A stretch of 34,364 nt of DNA from Rhodocyclaceae bacterium (lineage in GTDB: Bacteria; Pseudomonadota; Gammaproteobacteria; Burkholderiales; Rhodocyclaceae), in contig VIKE01000072.1 of the NCBI GenBank assembly GCA_008080565.1, positions 1 to 34,364 on the forward strand. Direction: 5' to 3'. Positions 17,019 through 24,887 of this stretch are shown here, in pieces. Under the pieces are notes generated by a model. It saw nothing but the letters and a program-made list of their open reading frames with translations. It was not told the origin of the DNA and did not search any database. Numbering within the stretch: the first letter of the stretch is position 1; the number at the start of each line of letters is the position of its first letter. A program made the position numbers and the translations under genes.

Positions 17019-17366
17019 ATGACCGCAAATTTGCCCGATAACGCCACCGGCGAAGCTGTCTGCGCCGCCTTGCGCGCTCAGGTAGAAAAGCTCGGCCTGT
17101 CGATCGGCGATGAGCCGGTGTGGGCCGATGTCGTGTTCGAGGAAGAGACCGACCCGTATTCGCAGGAGGTCAGCGTGCTGGCCTATTGGCGTGGCAAGGC
17201 CCGTTTCGGCAAGGCGACCTTCTTTCCCGATGGCCGCATTTTTGCCGAGTACCAGGTGCTGCTGGCGCACCCGGCCAAGGCCGATTTCTACGTCGATACC
17301 GTTGAAATCTGGGGGCGACCGGAGAAATTCCGCGGCGATGCGGTCATTGCGGAATACGCCAAGTAG
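17019..17366 (+). CDS. Unrecognised 115-aa protein downstream of fdxB
   Basis: I do not recognise this family. The protein is soluble and acidic, with no signal peptide, membrane segment or cysteine motif (a single Cys at about 15). A conserved-looking core reads SVLAYWRGKARFGKATFFPD, then GRIFAEYQVLLAHPAKADFY. Coding potential is good: codon use matches its neighbours and no longer competing frame exists. The ribosome site is weak. It follows the REP-like hairpin by 32 nt and is 3 nt ahead of another unrecognised gene, so the two look like a pair at the end of the nifE operon. A nitrogen-fixation role is positional inference. Confidence 0.7.
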   Translation: MTANLPDNATGEAVCAALRAQVEKLGLSIGDEPVWADVVFEEETDPYSQEVSVLAYWRGKARFGKATFFPDGRIFAEYQVLLAHPAKADFYVDTVEIWGRPEKFRGDAVIAEYAK

Positions 17367-17369
17367 CCC

Positions 17370-17786
17370 ATGACCGTTTTGCCCCGTTTGCTGCTCATTC
17401 ACAAGCATGGGACCAGCGGCCGCGTCCGCTTTCTCTGCCTGAATTCGGGCGTTGTCGCCTTCAAGCCACTGCCGGCACTGTCGGCCCTGCGCGACGAAGA
17501 TTTCTCGCCAACCGTCCAGTTCCATCCGACGGCGGTCGTCCGCGAAGCCGAGGTTCATCTCGGGTTGGCCGAGGGCGCAGTCGAGCCGGTGGCCGATTTT
17601 CAGGCCTGGGTCGATACGCCGGAAGGCGATGTGCCCGTTCTGCTTGCCGCTTTTGCCAGCATCGATCCACCTTTCGAGGCAGCCGACCGACTCCACGGCC
17701 GCTTCATCGCAATTACCGAGTCGCGCCAGCTAAGCGAAGTCGAACGAAATCTGCTGCGCCGGGCGTACGAACACGTCCTGGGATAA
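17370..17786 (+). CDS. Unrecognised 138-aa protein, last gene of the nif run
   Basis: I do not recognise a family. It is a mostly hydrophilic, acidic protein with no signal peptide or membrane span. The N-terminus (MTVLPRLLLIHKHGTSGRVR) is basic and the middle has evenly spaced hydrophobic strands. It begins 3 nt after the preceding 115-aa gene, implying co-transcription. Its last 74 bp overlap the 3' end of the convergent GNAT gene. The pairing with the 115-aa gene right after fdxB suggests accessory nif function, not shown by sequence alone. Confidence 0.68.
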   Translation: MTVLPRLLLIHKHGTSGRVRFLCLNSGVVAFKPLPALSALRDEDFSPTVQFHPTAVVREAEVHLGLAEGAVEPVADFQAWVDTPEGDVPVLLAAFASIDPPFEAADRLHGRFIAITESRQLSEVERNLLRRAYEHVLG

Positions 17787-18219
17787 GCCTCTCCGTAGCG
17801 TCGAGGATGGACTGGCGGTGGGCCTTCCGGTGGGCCGCCAGACCGGCCGGGGTGTAGCCCTGAAGGACGACGCCCGGTGGCATGATGCTGCCGCCCCGCT
17901 GTTCGGCGGCGGCGAGGATCAGCGGAGTCGACAAGCCCTTGCCGCGATGCTCGGCCGCAATCCACAGGTAGGAGCCGGCATAGAAGCCAACGATTTGGCC
18001 GACCTTGAATATCGCCGTGTTGAATCCCTGGCGGGCATGGCGGATGGTGTAGCCGGAGTTTTGCAGCAATCTTGCCGGCAATTGCGCAGTCCACGCCTGG
18101 GCGACCAGCTTTGCCAGAATCTCCGCCGCTTCGTCATCGGTCACGCGCAGGGTGTCCGAGGGCCGGTCAATGCCGGGGCCGGCGAAATTCAGGAAGCTTC
18201 TCTGCCAAGGGGCTGTCAT
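17713..18219 (-). CDS. GNAT-family N-acetyltransferase
   Basis: 168 aa. The acetyl-CoA binding motif of GNAT enzymes is visible as AAEHRGKGLSTPLILAAAEQ (R-G-K-G version of Q/R-x-x-G-x-G/A), preceded by strands VGQIVGFYAGSYLWIA. Substrate unknown. The gene is on the strand opposite to the nif operons, and its 3' end overlaps the 138-aa gene by 74 bp. Its promoter must lie in the 343-bp region shared with the divergent iscA-nifUS unit. Confidence 0.8.
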   Translation of the reverse strand: MTAPWQRSFLNFAGPGIDRPSDTLRVTDDEAAEILAKLVAQAWTAQLPARLLQNSGYTIRHARQGFNTAIFKVGQIVGFYAGSYLWIAAEHRGKGLSTPLILAAAEQRGGSIMPPGVVLQGYTPAGLAAHRKAHRQSILDATERLIPGRVRTPGAADFVRLRLAGATR

Positions 18220-18431
18220 TTTGTTGTGTGTGTTCGTTGATCCAAACGGTAATTAGCACGGACCGTACCTGTCAGCGTTCGGAAACGCTTCCAGTGCGGC
18301 CATTGCCGGAAGCCGGGCGCGGAGAATGCCGTGGCACCTTGCTTTCCGCAAGTGATGGAGCAGCAGAAGCCTGTTTTGGTTCCCGGTTTTGCCACGTGCC
18401 GTCGGCTTCCAGTGGGGTATCTGTCAGGGAT

Positions 18432-18447
18432 TGTAGTGAACCTGACA
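18432..18447. promoter_or_regulatory. NifA upstream activator site for iscA-nifUS
   Basis: TGT-AGTGAACCTG-ACA fits the NifA consensus and lies about 70-85 bp upstream of the -24 element of the next promoter. Confidence 0.72.
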
Positions 18448-18515
18448 AGGTGGTTTTGGCTTCATGTTTGAGCCAAGCTGCTGAAAATTAAGTGTTTATA
18501 TTTTTATTCGTGTCG

Positions 18516-18531
18516 TGGCACGGCCCTTGCA
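18516..18531 (+). promoter_or_regulatory. Sigma-54 promoter of iscA-nifU-nifS
   Basis: TGGCACGGCCCTTGCA is a perfect match to TGGCACG-N4-TTGCA, the strongest sigma-54 promoter in the window. It is 31 nt upstream of the iscA start. Confidence 0.95.
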
Positions 18532-18562
18532 AGATCAGGTCATCTACTCTGGGAGAATCGCC

Positions 18563-18886
18563 ATGATCAATCTGACCCCCGCTGCCATTAAGGCTGTTCA
18601 ACGTTTTATCCGCGGTTCTGAAACACCTGTGCTCGGGCTGCGCCTGACCATTTCCGGCGGCGGTTGCTCCGGCCTGCAATACGGCATGAAGCTCGAAACC
18701 GAGAAGGCTGAAGACGACTGGGAACTGGAAGTCGAAGGCGTCAAGGTGCTGGTCGATGCCATGACCATGCCGATGATCGACAACGTCACCGTCGATTTCG
18801 TCGATACGCTGACCCACACCGGTTTCAAGTTTGACAATCCCAACGCCAGCGCCCAGTGTTCCTGCGGCTCTTCGTTCTCGGTCTAA
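18563..18886 (+). CDS. Nif-type IscA/HesB A-type Fe-S carrier
   Basis: 107 aa, A-type iron-sulfur carrier (often labelled iscA-nif or hesB). The three ligand cysteines are in place: C35 in SGGGCSGLQY, and C99 and C101 in QCSCGSSFSV. The ATG at 18563 gives the standard MINLTPAAIKAVQ start; an upstream start would overlap the sigma-54 promoter. It delivers clusters made on NifU. It is the first gene of the NifA-controlled iscA-nifU-nifS operon; nifU begins 12 nt later. Confidence 0.94.
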   Translation: MINLTPAAIKAVQRFIRGSETPVLGLRLTISGGGCSGLQYGMKLETEKAEDDWELEVEGVKVLVDAMTMPMIDNVTVDFVDTLTHTGFKFDNPNASAQCSCGSSFSV

Positions 18887-18898
18887 GGAGCAATAGTC

Positions 18899-19795
18899 AT
18901 GTGGGAATATTCAGACAAGGTTCGCGAACACTTCTTCAACCCGCGCAATTCCGGCCCGCTGGAAGAAGCGAACGGTATCGGTGACGTCGGTTCCATCCAG
19001 TGCGGCGACGCGCTGCGCCTGATGCTCAAGGTCGAGCCGGAAACCGAAATCATCCTCGACGCGCATTTCCAGACTTTTGGCTGCGGTTCCGCCATTGCTT
19101 CATCGTCTGCGCTGACCGAAATGGTCAAGGGCATGACGCTGGATGAGGCGCTCAAGGTTTCCAACCAGAACATTGCTGACTTTCTCGATGGTCTGCCGCC
19201 GGAAAAGATGCACTGCTCGGTCATGGGCCGCGAAGCCCTGCAGGCCGCCATCGCCAACTACCGTGGCGAAGAGTGGTCCGATGATCACGAAGAAGGCGCG
19301 CTGATCTGCAAGTGTTTCGCCATCGACGCCGTGATGATCGAGGACGTGGTCAAGGCCAACAACCTCAACACGGTCGAGGAAGTCACCTTCTACACCAAGG
19401 CCGGCGGCGGTTGCGCGGCTTGCCACGAAGGTATTGAAGAAATTCTGGCCAAGGTCATGTCCGAGCGTGCCGGACCGGGCGAAGTTTCGCCTCCGCCGGC
19501 TTGCCCGGCCACCCCGGAAGCACCGAAGCCGCCGACCAAGAAGCTGTCGATCGTCGAGAAGATTGCCAAGATCCAGGAAGTGCTCGAATCGGTTCGCCCG
19601 ATGCTCCAGCGTGATCACGGCGATGTCGAGCTGGCCGACGTCCAGGGCAAGAAGATCTATGTGCACCTCAAGGGCGCCTGCTCCGGTTGCATGATGGAAG
19701 CGGCAACCCTCGGCGGCATCCAGCAAAAGATGATCGAAGCGCTGGGCGAGCTGGTCCAGGTGCTGCCTTCGTCGCACATGCCCGTAGAGGCCTGA
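18899..19795 (+). CDS. nifU: NifU, Fe-S cluster scaffold for nitrogenase
   Basis: Full-length three-domain NifU, 298 aa. The N-terminal IscU-like scaffold has C35, C62 and C106. The central BFD-like domain holds a permanent [2Fe-2S] cluster on C137, C139, C172 and C175, the same numbering as Azotobacter NifU. A Pro-rich linker (about 195-215) is followed by the C-terminal Nfu domain with C261 and C264 (GACSGCMM). It receives sulfur from NifS and builds clusters for NifH and NifB. AAGGAGC lies upstream of the ATG. It lies between iscA and nifS. Confidence 0.97.
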   Translation: MWEYSDKVREHFFNPRNSGPLEEANGIGDVGSIQCGDALRLMLKVEPETEIILDAHFQTFGCGSAIASSSALTEMVKGMTLDEALKVSNQNIADFLDGLPPEKMHCSVMGREALQAAIANYRGEEWSDDHEEGALICKCFAIDAVMIEDVVKANNLNTVEEVTFYTKAGGGCAACHEGIEEILAKVMSERAGPGEVSPPPACPATPEAPKPPTKKLSIVEKIAKIQEVLESVRPMLQRDHGDVELADVQGKKIYVHLKGACSGCMMEAATLGGIQQKMIEALGELVQVLPSSHMPVEA

Positions 19796-19803
19796 TCGAC
19801 ACA

Positions 19804-19848
19804 GATTTTTCCGGTCAGCCAGGCTTGCCACGGTCAACCGGAAAAATC
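19804..19848. repeat. Hairpin between nifU and nifS, containing 29-bp repeat copy 2
   Basis: Perfect 12-bp arms GATTTTTCCGGT (19804-19815) and ACCGGAAAAATC (19837-19848) enclose 21 nt. On the plus strand no U-tract follows, so it is not a standard terminator for nifU; it may be a processing or stability element. The span 19813-19841 matches 10286-10314 at 26 of 29 positions. Confidence 0.7.
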
Positions 19849-19899
19849 GACCGAATTTGAAATCATCCCAACCTCAACAGAGAACCCGAGGACTGCGCC

Positions 19900-21114
19900 A
19901 TGGAACCGAAACCGATCTACCTGGACAACAACGCCACGACGCGGGTCGATCCCGCTGTGGTCGAAGCCATGCTGCCGTTTTTCACGGAGCATTTTGGCAA
20001 CGCCTCGTCGATTCACGCCTTCGGCAGTGAAGTCGGCAAGGCGCTGAAGAAGGCCCGCAGTCAGGTTCAGGCGCTGCTCGGCGCTGAGCATGACTCGGAG
20101 ATCATCTTCACCTCCTGCGGCACCGAGTCCGACTCGACCGCCATCCTTTCGGCCCTCAAGGCCCAGCCCGACCGCAACACGGTGATCACCACCAACGTCG
20201 AGCATCCGGCCATCCTGACGCTGTGCGAGTGGCTGGAAAAGGAAGGCTACATCGTCCATAAGCTGAAAGTGGACAAGAAGGGCCGCATCGACATGGACGA
20301 GTACCGTTCGCTGCTCCATGATCGTGTCGCTATCGTTTCAGCCATGTGGGCCAACAACGAGACGGGCACCATTTTCCCGGTCGTCGAGATGGCTGAAATC
20401 GCTGCTGCCAAGGGCATCATGTTCCATACCGATGCCGTGCAGGCCGTCGGCAAGATTCCCATCGACCTCAAGAACACCAAGATCGACATGCTCTCGCTGT
20501 CTGGTCACAAATTGCACGCCCCGAAGGGCATCGGCGTTCTTTACCTGCGTCGCGGCTGCCGCTTCCGCCCGCTGCTGCGTGGTGGTCATCAGGAACGTGG
20601 TCGTCGCGCCGGCACCGAGAACTCGGCGTCCATCGTCGGCCTCGGCATGGCCTGCGAACTGGCCATGCAGAAAATGGAATTCGAAAACACCGAAGTCCGC
20701 CGCCTGCGTGACAAGCTGGAGACGGGGCTGCTCAGCCAGATCACGCATTGCTTCCCGACCGGTGATGTATCCAACCGTCTGCCCAACACCAGCAATATCG
20801 CCTTTGAATACATCGAGGGGGAAGGCATTCTGATGCTGCTCAACAAGGTAGGCATCGCCGGCAGCTCCGGATCGGCCTGTACCTCCGGCTCGCTCGAACC
20901 CTCGCACGTCATGCGCGCCATGGGCATTCCCTACACCGCCGCGCACGGCACGATCCGCTTCTCGCTGTCGGTCTACAACACCGAAGAAGAAATCGATCGT
21001 GTCATCGCCGCGGTACCGCCCATCGTCGCGCAACTGCGCAAACTTTCGCCGTACTGGACAGACAAGGGCCCGGCCACCAATCCTGAAGCCGCCTTCGCCC
21101 CGACCTACGCCTGA
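19900..21114 (+). CDS. nifS: NifS, cysteine desulfurase
   Basis: 404 aa, PLP-dependent class V aminotransferase-fold enzyme that takes sulfur from cysteine for Fe-S clusters on NifU. Visible features: N-terminal YLDNNATTRVDP, EHPAIL at about 101-106, the PLP lysine K204 in SLSGHKLHAPKG, and the catalytic cysteine C327 in SSGSACTSGSLEPSHV. The ATG at 19900 fits the family start. It is the last gene of iscA-nifU-nifS and is followed by a strong terminator. Confidence 0.97.
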   Translation: MEPKPIYLDNNATTRVDPAVVEAMLPFFTEHFGNASSIHAFGSEVGKALKKARSQVQALLGAEHDSEIIFTSCGTESDSTAILSALKAQPDRNTVITTNVEHPAILTLCEWLEKEGYIVHKLKVDKKGRIDMDEYRSLLHDRVAIVSAMWANNETGTIFPVVEMAEIAAAKGIMFHTDAVQAVGKIPIDLKNTKIDMLSLSGHKLHAPKGIGVLYLRRGCRFRPLLRGGHQERGRRAGTENSASIVGLGMACELAMQKMEFENTEVRRLRDKLETGLLSQITHCFPTGDVSNRLPNTSNIAFEYIEGEGILMLLNKVGIAGSSGSACTSGSLEPSHVMRAMGIPYTAAHGTIRFSLSVYNTEEEIDRVIAAVPPIVAQLRKLSPYWTDKGPATNPEAAFAPTYA

Positions 21115-21146
21115 CGGCAACCGTTCTCTCTGCAGCAACCTCGGTT

Positions 21147-21176
21147 AGCCCCGGAAGCAATTCCGGGGCTTTTTTT
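21147..21176 (+). terminator. Rho-independent terminator after nifS
   Basis: A 10-bp perfect stem, AGCCCCGGAA / TTCCGGGGCT, with a GCAA (GNRA) tetraloop followed by seven T. It ends the nifUS transcript. Confidence 0.95.
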
Positions 21177-21249
21177 GTCTGCATGTCTTGCCTGTCTCCC
21201 CTAATATTCAAAGTTCTCCATATCGAAATCAGGATTGAGGAAAACCACG

Positions 21250-21774
21250 ATGTCAGTCAAACAAGTCCTGCGCATGGGCGAACCGCTGCTTTTCAAGACG
21301 GCCGATCCGGTGATGGCGTTCGGGACGGGGGAGCTGAAGCAACTGATTGAAGACATGTTCGACACCATGGCCGCGACGGGCGGAGTTGGCCTGGCGGCTC
21401 CGCAGATTGGCGTTGGCCTGCAGGTGGTGATCTTCGGATTCGAAAAAAGTGAGCGTTATCCGGATGCTGATTCGGTGCCGCAGACCATTCTGATCAATCC
21501 AATCATTACGCCCCTGGGTGATGACGAAGAATTGGGCTGGGAGGGCTGTCTGTCCGTTCCCAGTCTGCGTGGCGAAGTGCCGCGCCATGCCCGCATCCGC
21601 TATCAGGGCTTCGACGCCGATGGTCAGCCACTCGACCGGACAGTTGAGGGCTTCCATGCCCGGGTGGTCCAGCATGAGTGTGATCATTTGATCGGCCGGC
21701 TTTTTCCATCGCGGATGCGCGATTTTGCGCGCTTCGGTTTTACCGAGGTACTGTTCCCGGAGTTGGTGCGTTAG
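21250..21774 (+). CDS. def: Peptide deformylase
   Basis: 174 aa metalloenzyme that removes the formyl group from new polypeptides. All three motifs are present: [10 protein letters not shown] (motif 1), EGCLSVP (motif 2, metal-ligand Cys) and HECDHLIG (motif 3, HExxH). The ATG at 21250 ([10 protein letters not shown]) is preferred to a TTG five codons upstream because AGGA lies at a workable distance before it. It stands alone after the nifS terminator. The usual def-fmt pairing is absent, so this is probably a secondary copy. Confidence 0.93.
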   Translation: MSVKQVLRMGEPLLFKTADPVMAFGTGELKQLIEDMFDTMAATGGVGLAAPQIGVGLQVVIFGFEKSERYPDADSVPQTILINPIITPLGDDEELGWEGCLSVPSLRGEVPRHARIRYQGFDADGQPLDRTVEGFHARVVQHECDHLIGRLFPSRMRDFARFGFTEVLFPELVR

Positions 21775-21867
21775 TTCGCTTCGCTGTCGTGGCGGGCAAT
21801 TTCGCGCTGCAGACGTAGCCGTGCTCAGGCAGAAGCTTCTGGCATGCGGATGGCCTCTTGTTGATTT

Positions 21868-21890
21868 TGCTATACTGTTCATATGAACAG
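21868..21890 (+). promoter_or_regulatory. Extended -10 promoter and LexA box over the dinB start
   Basis: TGcTATACT (21868-21876) is an extended -10 element. CTGT-TCATATGA-ACAG (21875-21890) is an exact LexA box inside a longer perfect palindrome (TACTG...CAGTA), and the dinB ATG (21883) sits within it. The expected transcription start falls at or next to the ATG, so the mRNA is probably leaderless, with LexA covering both the start site and the start codon. Confidence 0.82.
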
Positions 21891-23031
21891 TATTCGCCGC
21901 ATTGCCCATCTCGACATGGATGCCTTCTTCGCCTCGGTCGAGTTGCTTCGCTATCCCGAGTTGCGCGGGCAGGCTGTCGTGGTCGGCGGGCGGAGCGTTC
22001 ATCAGCCGGTGGTACAAGCCGACGGCTCAAGACACTTTTCCCGATTGCGTGAATACACGGGGCGGGGGGTGATTACCACCTCGACTTATGAGGCCAGGGC
22101 CTTGGGGGTGTTTTCCGGCATGGGGCTCATGAAGTCGGCGAAGCTGGCGCCGGAGGCTATTTTGTTACCGGCCAACTTCGAAGCTTACCGTCACTACTCA
22201 CGGCTGTTCAAGGCGGCGGTCCGGGCGATTGCACCGAATGTCGAGGATCGTGGAATTGACGAAATTTACGTCGATTTGAGCGATATTCCGGAGGAAACGA
22301 GCATCCTCGCCCAGCGCATCAAGGATGCAGTTTTTGCCGCAACCGGGCTGAGTTGTTCGATTGGCGTGACGCCCAACAAACTGCTCTCCAAAATAGCCTC
22401 GGACCTCGAGAAGCCGAATGGGCTGACGATCTTGTCGATGGAGGATGTCCCGACACGGATCTGGCCGTTGGCCGCCAAAAAGGTGAACGGGATCGGGCCG
22501 AAGGCCAGTGAACGCCTTGAGCGCCATGGCATTCGGACCATTGGCGAACTGGCAGCTGCGCCGCAGGAGTTTCTGGTCAGCAAGTTTGGCCGGAGCACCG
22601 GGCTATGGATGCATCGTATCGCCCGCGGCATCGATGACCGGCCCGTGGTCACCGAGTCGGAACCGAAGTCGATCAGCCGCGAAACGACGTTCGAGCGGGA
22701 TCTCCACGCCAAGGCGGACCGATCCGAATTGTCCGAAGTGTTTACCTCGCTATGCCTGCGTGTGGGTGACGACCTGGTACGAAAAGGCTACGCCTGCCGG
22801 ACGGTGGGGATCAAGATCAGATATTCGGATTTCAGGGCGGTCACCCGGGATGTCACGCTGCCGGTTGCCGTCAGCGACGGCGCGGCAATTCGCCTGGCGG
22901 CTGGTTTGTGCCTGAAGCGGGTGCCGCTCGACCAGCGCATCCGCCTGCTCGGCGTTCGCGCCGGCGGCTTGGTGGAGGCTGGGGGTGATGAAATCGCGCA
23001 GTCGGCGATCCAGGCTGAACTGCCGTTGTAG
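21883..23031 (+). CDS. dinB: DNA polymerase IV (DinB), Y-family
   Basis: 382 aa translesion polymerase. Catalytic residues are visible: HLDMDAFFASVE near the N-terminus, STYEARALGVFSGM, and DRGIDEIYVDLSD with the paired acidic residues. The little-finger domain follows (about 235-350). The C-terminus GGDEIAQSAIQAELPL ends in a plausible clamp-binding QxELPL peptide. The ATG at 21883 is embedded in a LexA box with no room for a Shine-Dalgarno, consistent with leaderless SOS-induced expression. It is unrelated to the nif and paa genes on either side. Confidence 0.95.
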   Translation: MNSIRRIAHLDMDAFFASVELLRYPELRGQAVVVGGRSVHQPVVQADGSRHFSRLREYTGRGVITTSTYEARALGVFSGMGLMKSAKLAPEAILLPANFEAYRHYSRLFKAAVRAIAPNVEDRGIDEIYVDLSDIPEETSILAQRIKDAVFAATGLSCSIGVTPNKLLSKIASDLEKPNGLTILSMEDVPTRIWPLAAKKVNGIGPKASERLERHGIRTIGELAAAPQEFLVSKFGRSTGLWMHRIARGIDDRPVVTESEPKSISRETTFERDLHAKADRSELSEVFTSLCLRVGDDLVRKGYACRTVGIKIRYSDFRAVTRDVTLPVAVSDGAAIRLAAGLCLKRVPLDQRIRLLGVRAGGLVEAGGDEIAQSAIQAELPL

Positions 23032-23152
23032 GTACGGTGGTCGAATTGCTGTGGTTAAGTGCTACATTATTCTGAAAAATTATGTTTTATTTGTATCGCG
23101 ATTGTTTGATGCCAGCCTACAGATGCATGCCGCCAATCGTTTCTTGTATTTC

Positions 23153-23177
23153 ATACGCACCGTAAAAATGATACGCA
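23153..23177. promoter_or_regulatory. Direct repeat ATACGCA upstream of paaX
   Basis: ATACGCA occurs at 23153-23159 and 23171-23177, 18 bp apart, in an A/T-rich 216-bp gap before paaX. A possible -10 (TAAAAT, 23186-23191) lies just downstream. TTTGTATCGCGAT at about 23090 faintly resembles the E. coli PaaX box. These are candidates for regulator binding only. Confidence 0.3.
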
Positions 23178-23247
23178 GGATGAGGTAAAATGTGGCGCGC
23201 TACATCCCCGCCAACCAAATAAAACGCCTCTGACCTAGCCTGCCGTT

Positions 23248-24195
23248 GTGAGCATTGCCATCCAATCCCGTCTCGATGAATTCCGCCAGCAGCGCCGGGT
23301 TCAGGCGGGTTCGCTCATCATCACCGTTTTCGGTGACGCCATCCTGCCGCGTGGCGGCCGCATCTGGCTGGGCAGCCTGATTCGTTTGCTCGAACCGTTG
23401 GAACTCAATGAGCGCCTGGTTCGCACCTCGGTATTCCGGCTGGCCAAGGAAGAATGGCTGCGCACGGAAACAGTAGGCCGGCGCGCTGATTACGTGCTGA
23501 CACCGTCCGGTCGGCGGCGCTTCGAGGAAGCGTCACGGCACATCTATGCCTCGCATGCACCGCTCTGGGATCGCCGTTGGCGCCTGATTCTGGTGGTCGG
23601 TGATCTCGAACCCAAAGTGCGTGATCAGGTTCGCCGGGCGCTGTTCTGGCAGGGGTTTGGTGTCCTGGGGGGCGACTGTTTCGTGCACCCGAGCGCCGAG
23701 TTGTCCAGTGTGCTTGATGCCCTGATTGCCGAGGGCTTGTCATCCGCCCTGGGTGCCTTGATGCCCCTGTTTGCCGCCGATTCTCGCTCGGCGCTATCGG
23801 CCAGTGATTCCGATCTGGTCCGTCGCGCCTGGGACCTCGGGGCGTTGGCTGAAGCCTACAGTGAGTTCGTGGCAGCCTATCAGCCGATTCTCGACGAGTT
23901 GCGGCGCGATCATCTGGCCGATGTCAGCGAACAGGACGCCTTCCTTGTCCGCATCCTGCTCATCCACGACTATCGGCGTCTGTTGCTGCGCGATCCGGAA
24001 CTGCCGGAAGTCCTGCTCCCCGGCGACTGGCCGGGCCAGCAGGCCAGGCTGTTGTGCAAGGAACTCTACAAGCGGCTGGAGCCACTTTCCAGCCGTCATC
24101 TCGACAAGATGCTATGCCTATCGGACGGCAGCGTTCCGGTTGAGGACGGCATGCTGCCCGAGCGCTTTTCGCAGTACGACCCGCTGATCGCCTGA
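23248..24195 (+). CDS. paaX: PaaX, repressor of phenylacetate catabolism
   Basis: 315 aa, PaaX family. The N-terminal winged helix (about 20-95) includes GSLIITVFGDAILPRGGRIW and NERLVRTSVFRLAKEEWL. Then comes the PaaX-type effector region with WDRRWRLILVV, and a C-terminal all-helical part. In E. coli PaaX represses paa operons until phenylacetyl-CoA binds. The start is GTG with no good ribosome site nearby, so the exact start is uncertain. Its stop abuts the convergent paaY stop with no gap (TGATCA). Confidence 0.93.
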   Translation: MSIAIQSRLDEFRQQRRVQAGSLIITVFGDAILPRGGRIWLGSLIRLLEPLELNERLVRTSVFRLAKEEWLRTETVGRRADYVLTPSGRRRFEEASRHIYASHAPLWDRRWRLILVVGDLEPKVRDQVRRALFWQGFGVLGGDCFVHPSAELSSVLDALIAEGLSSALGALMPLFAADSRSALSASDSDLVRRAWDLGALAEAYSEFVAAYQPILDELRRDHLADVSEQDAFLVRILLIHDYRRLLLRDPELPEVLLPGDWPGQQARLLCKELYKRLEPLSSRHLDKMLCLSDGSVPVEDGMLPERFSQYDPLIA

Positions 24196-24813
24196 TCAGT
24201 TGCCGCGCTTCTTGAGTTCGGTCAGCGGCACGACATCAGTCATTTCGAAGCGTTTGCGATTCGATTCGACGGCAGTCAGCGGTGTCGTTTCGACCATGGT
24301 CGCCAGGCAGCGCCGGGTCAGTTCCTGATAGGTTCGCGTGCCATCGACTTTCCAGCTCATTTCTTCGTCCGACAGCGGCCGGATGACCTTGGCCGGAACG
24401 CCGGCAACCAGCGTGCGTGGCGGTACTTCCTGGCTGGCCTTGACGAAGGCTGAGGCGGCCACGATGCTCGATTCGCCGATGATGGCGTTGTCCATGATCA
24501 CGGCGTTCATGCCGATCAGCGCGTTCTTTCCGATGCGGCAGCCGTGGAGGACGGCACCGTGTCCGATATGACCATTTTCCTCGACCACCGTATCGGTACC
24601 TGGGAATCCGTGCATGACGCAGGTATCCTGCAAATTGGCGCCGGCCTCCAGGATCAGCCGGCCAAAGTCGCCGCGCAGGCTGGCGCAGGGGCCGACATAA
24701 CAGCCGGGGCCGACGATGACGTCGCCGATCAGCACGGCGCTGGGATGGACGTAGGCAGTCGGATCAACGACCGGCACAATGCCGTCGATGGCGTAAACGC
24801 GAAGGGGATTCAT
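24196..24813 (-). CDS. paaY: PaaY, hexapeptide-repeat thioesterase
   Basis: 205 aa, left-handed beta-helix protein of the gamma-carbonic-anhydrase type. The hexapeptide repeats run from about 15 to 140 ([18 protein letters not shown] ... [15 protein letters not shown] ... [17 protein letters not shown]), with several His as expected metal ligands, then [16 protein letters not shown]. In E. coli PaaY hydrolyses inhibitory CoA thioesters formed in the Paa pathway. It sits tail-to-tail with paaX and head-to-head with the IclR gene, the intervening 74 bp holding a palindrome. Confidence 0.93.
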   Translation of the reverse strand: MNPLRVYAIDGIVPVVDPTAYVHPSAVLIGDVIVGPGCYVGPCASLRGDFGRLILEAGANLQDTCVMHGFPGTDTVVEENGHIGHGAVLHGCRIGKNALIGMNAVIMDNAIIGESSIVAASAFVKASQEVPPRTLVAGVPAKVIRPLSDEEMSWKVDGTRTYQELTRRCLATMVETTPLTAVESNRKRFEMTDVVPLTELKKRGN

Positions 24814-24858
24814 AAGTACTCTCTGGGTCGGGTGGCTATGCAGTATTATAGAATTAGT

Positions 24859-24878
24859 TTTGAATAATAGAATTCAAA
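24859..24878. promoter_or_regulatory. Palindromic operator candidate between paaY and iclR
   Basis: TTTGAAT-AATAGA-ATTCAAA, a perfect 7-bp dyad with a 6-nt spacer, ends 10 nt before the IclR-family ATG. The motif ATAGAATT also recurs directly about 20 bp upstream. Its size and place suit autoregulation by the IclR-type protein. Confidence 0.5.
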
Positions 24879-24887
24879 GGGCGGGCA

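Larger units (their letters stand above)
18220..18562. other. 343-bp divergent intergenic region, GNAT / iscA-nifUS
   Basis: No credible gene here; short open frames lack a ribosome site and family resemblance. The right third holds the NifA site (18432-18447) and sigma-54 promoter (18516-18531) for iscA-nifUS. A wider inverted repeat, TGTCAGG-N12-CCTGACA, spans 18422-18447 and shares its right arm with the NifA site. A 10-bp direct repeat GCTTCCAGTG occurs at about 18288 and 18406. I see nothing else I can name. Confidence 0.6.

Noticed and set aside
18220..18430. A riboswitch or small RNA upstream of iscA-nifUS
   Set aside because: I found some short stems (for example around 18275-18290) but no arrangement resembling a known class, and the region is upstream of the sigma-54 start, so it would not be in that mRNA.
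18072..18491. A 139-codon plus-strand open frame in the GNAT/iscA gap
   Set aside because: It begins antisense to the GNAT gene, lacks a ribosome site and is low in recognisable structure; it would also run through the NifA site.
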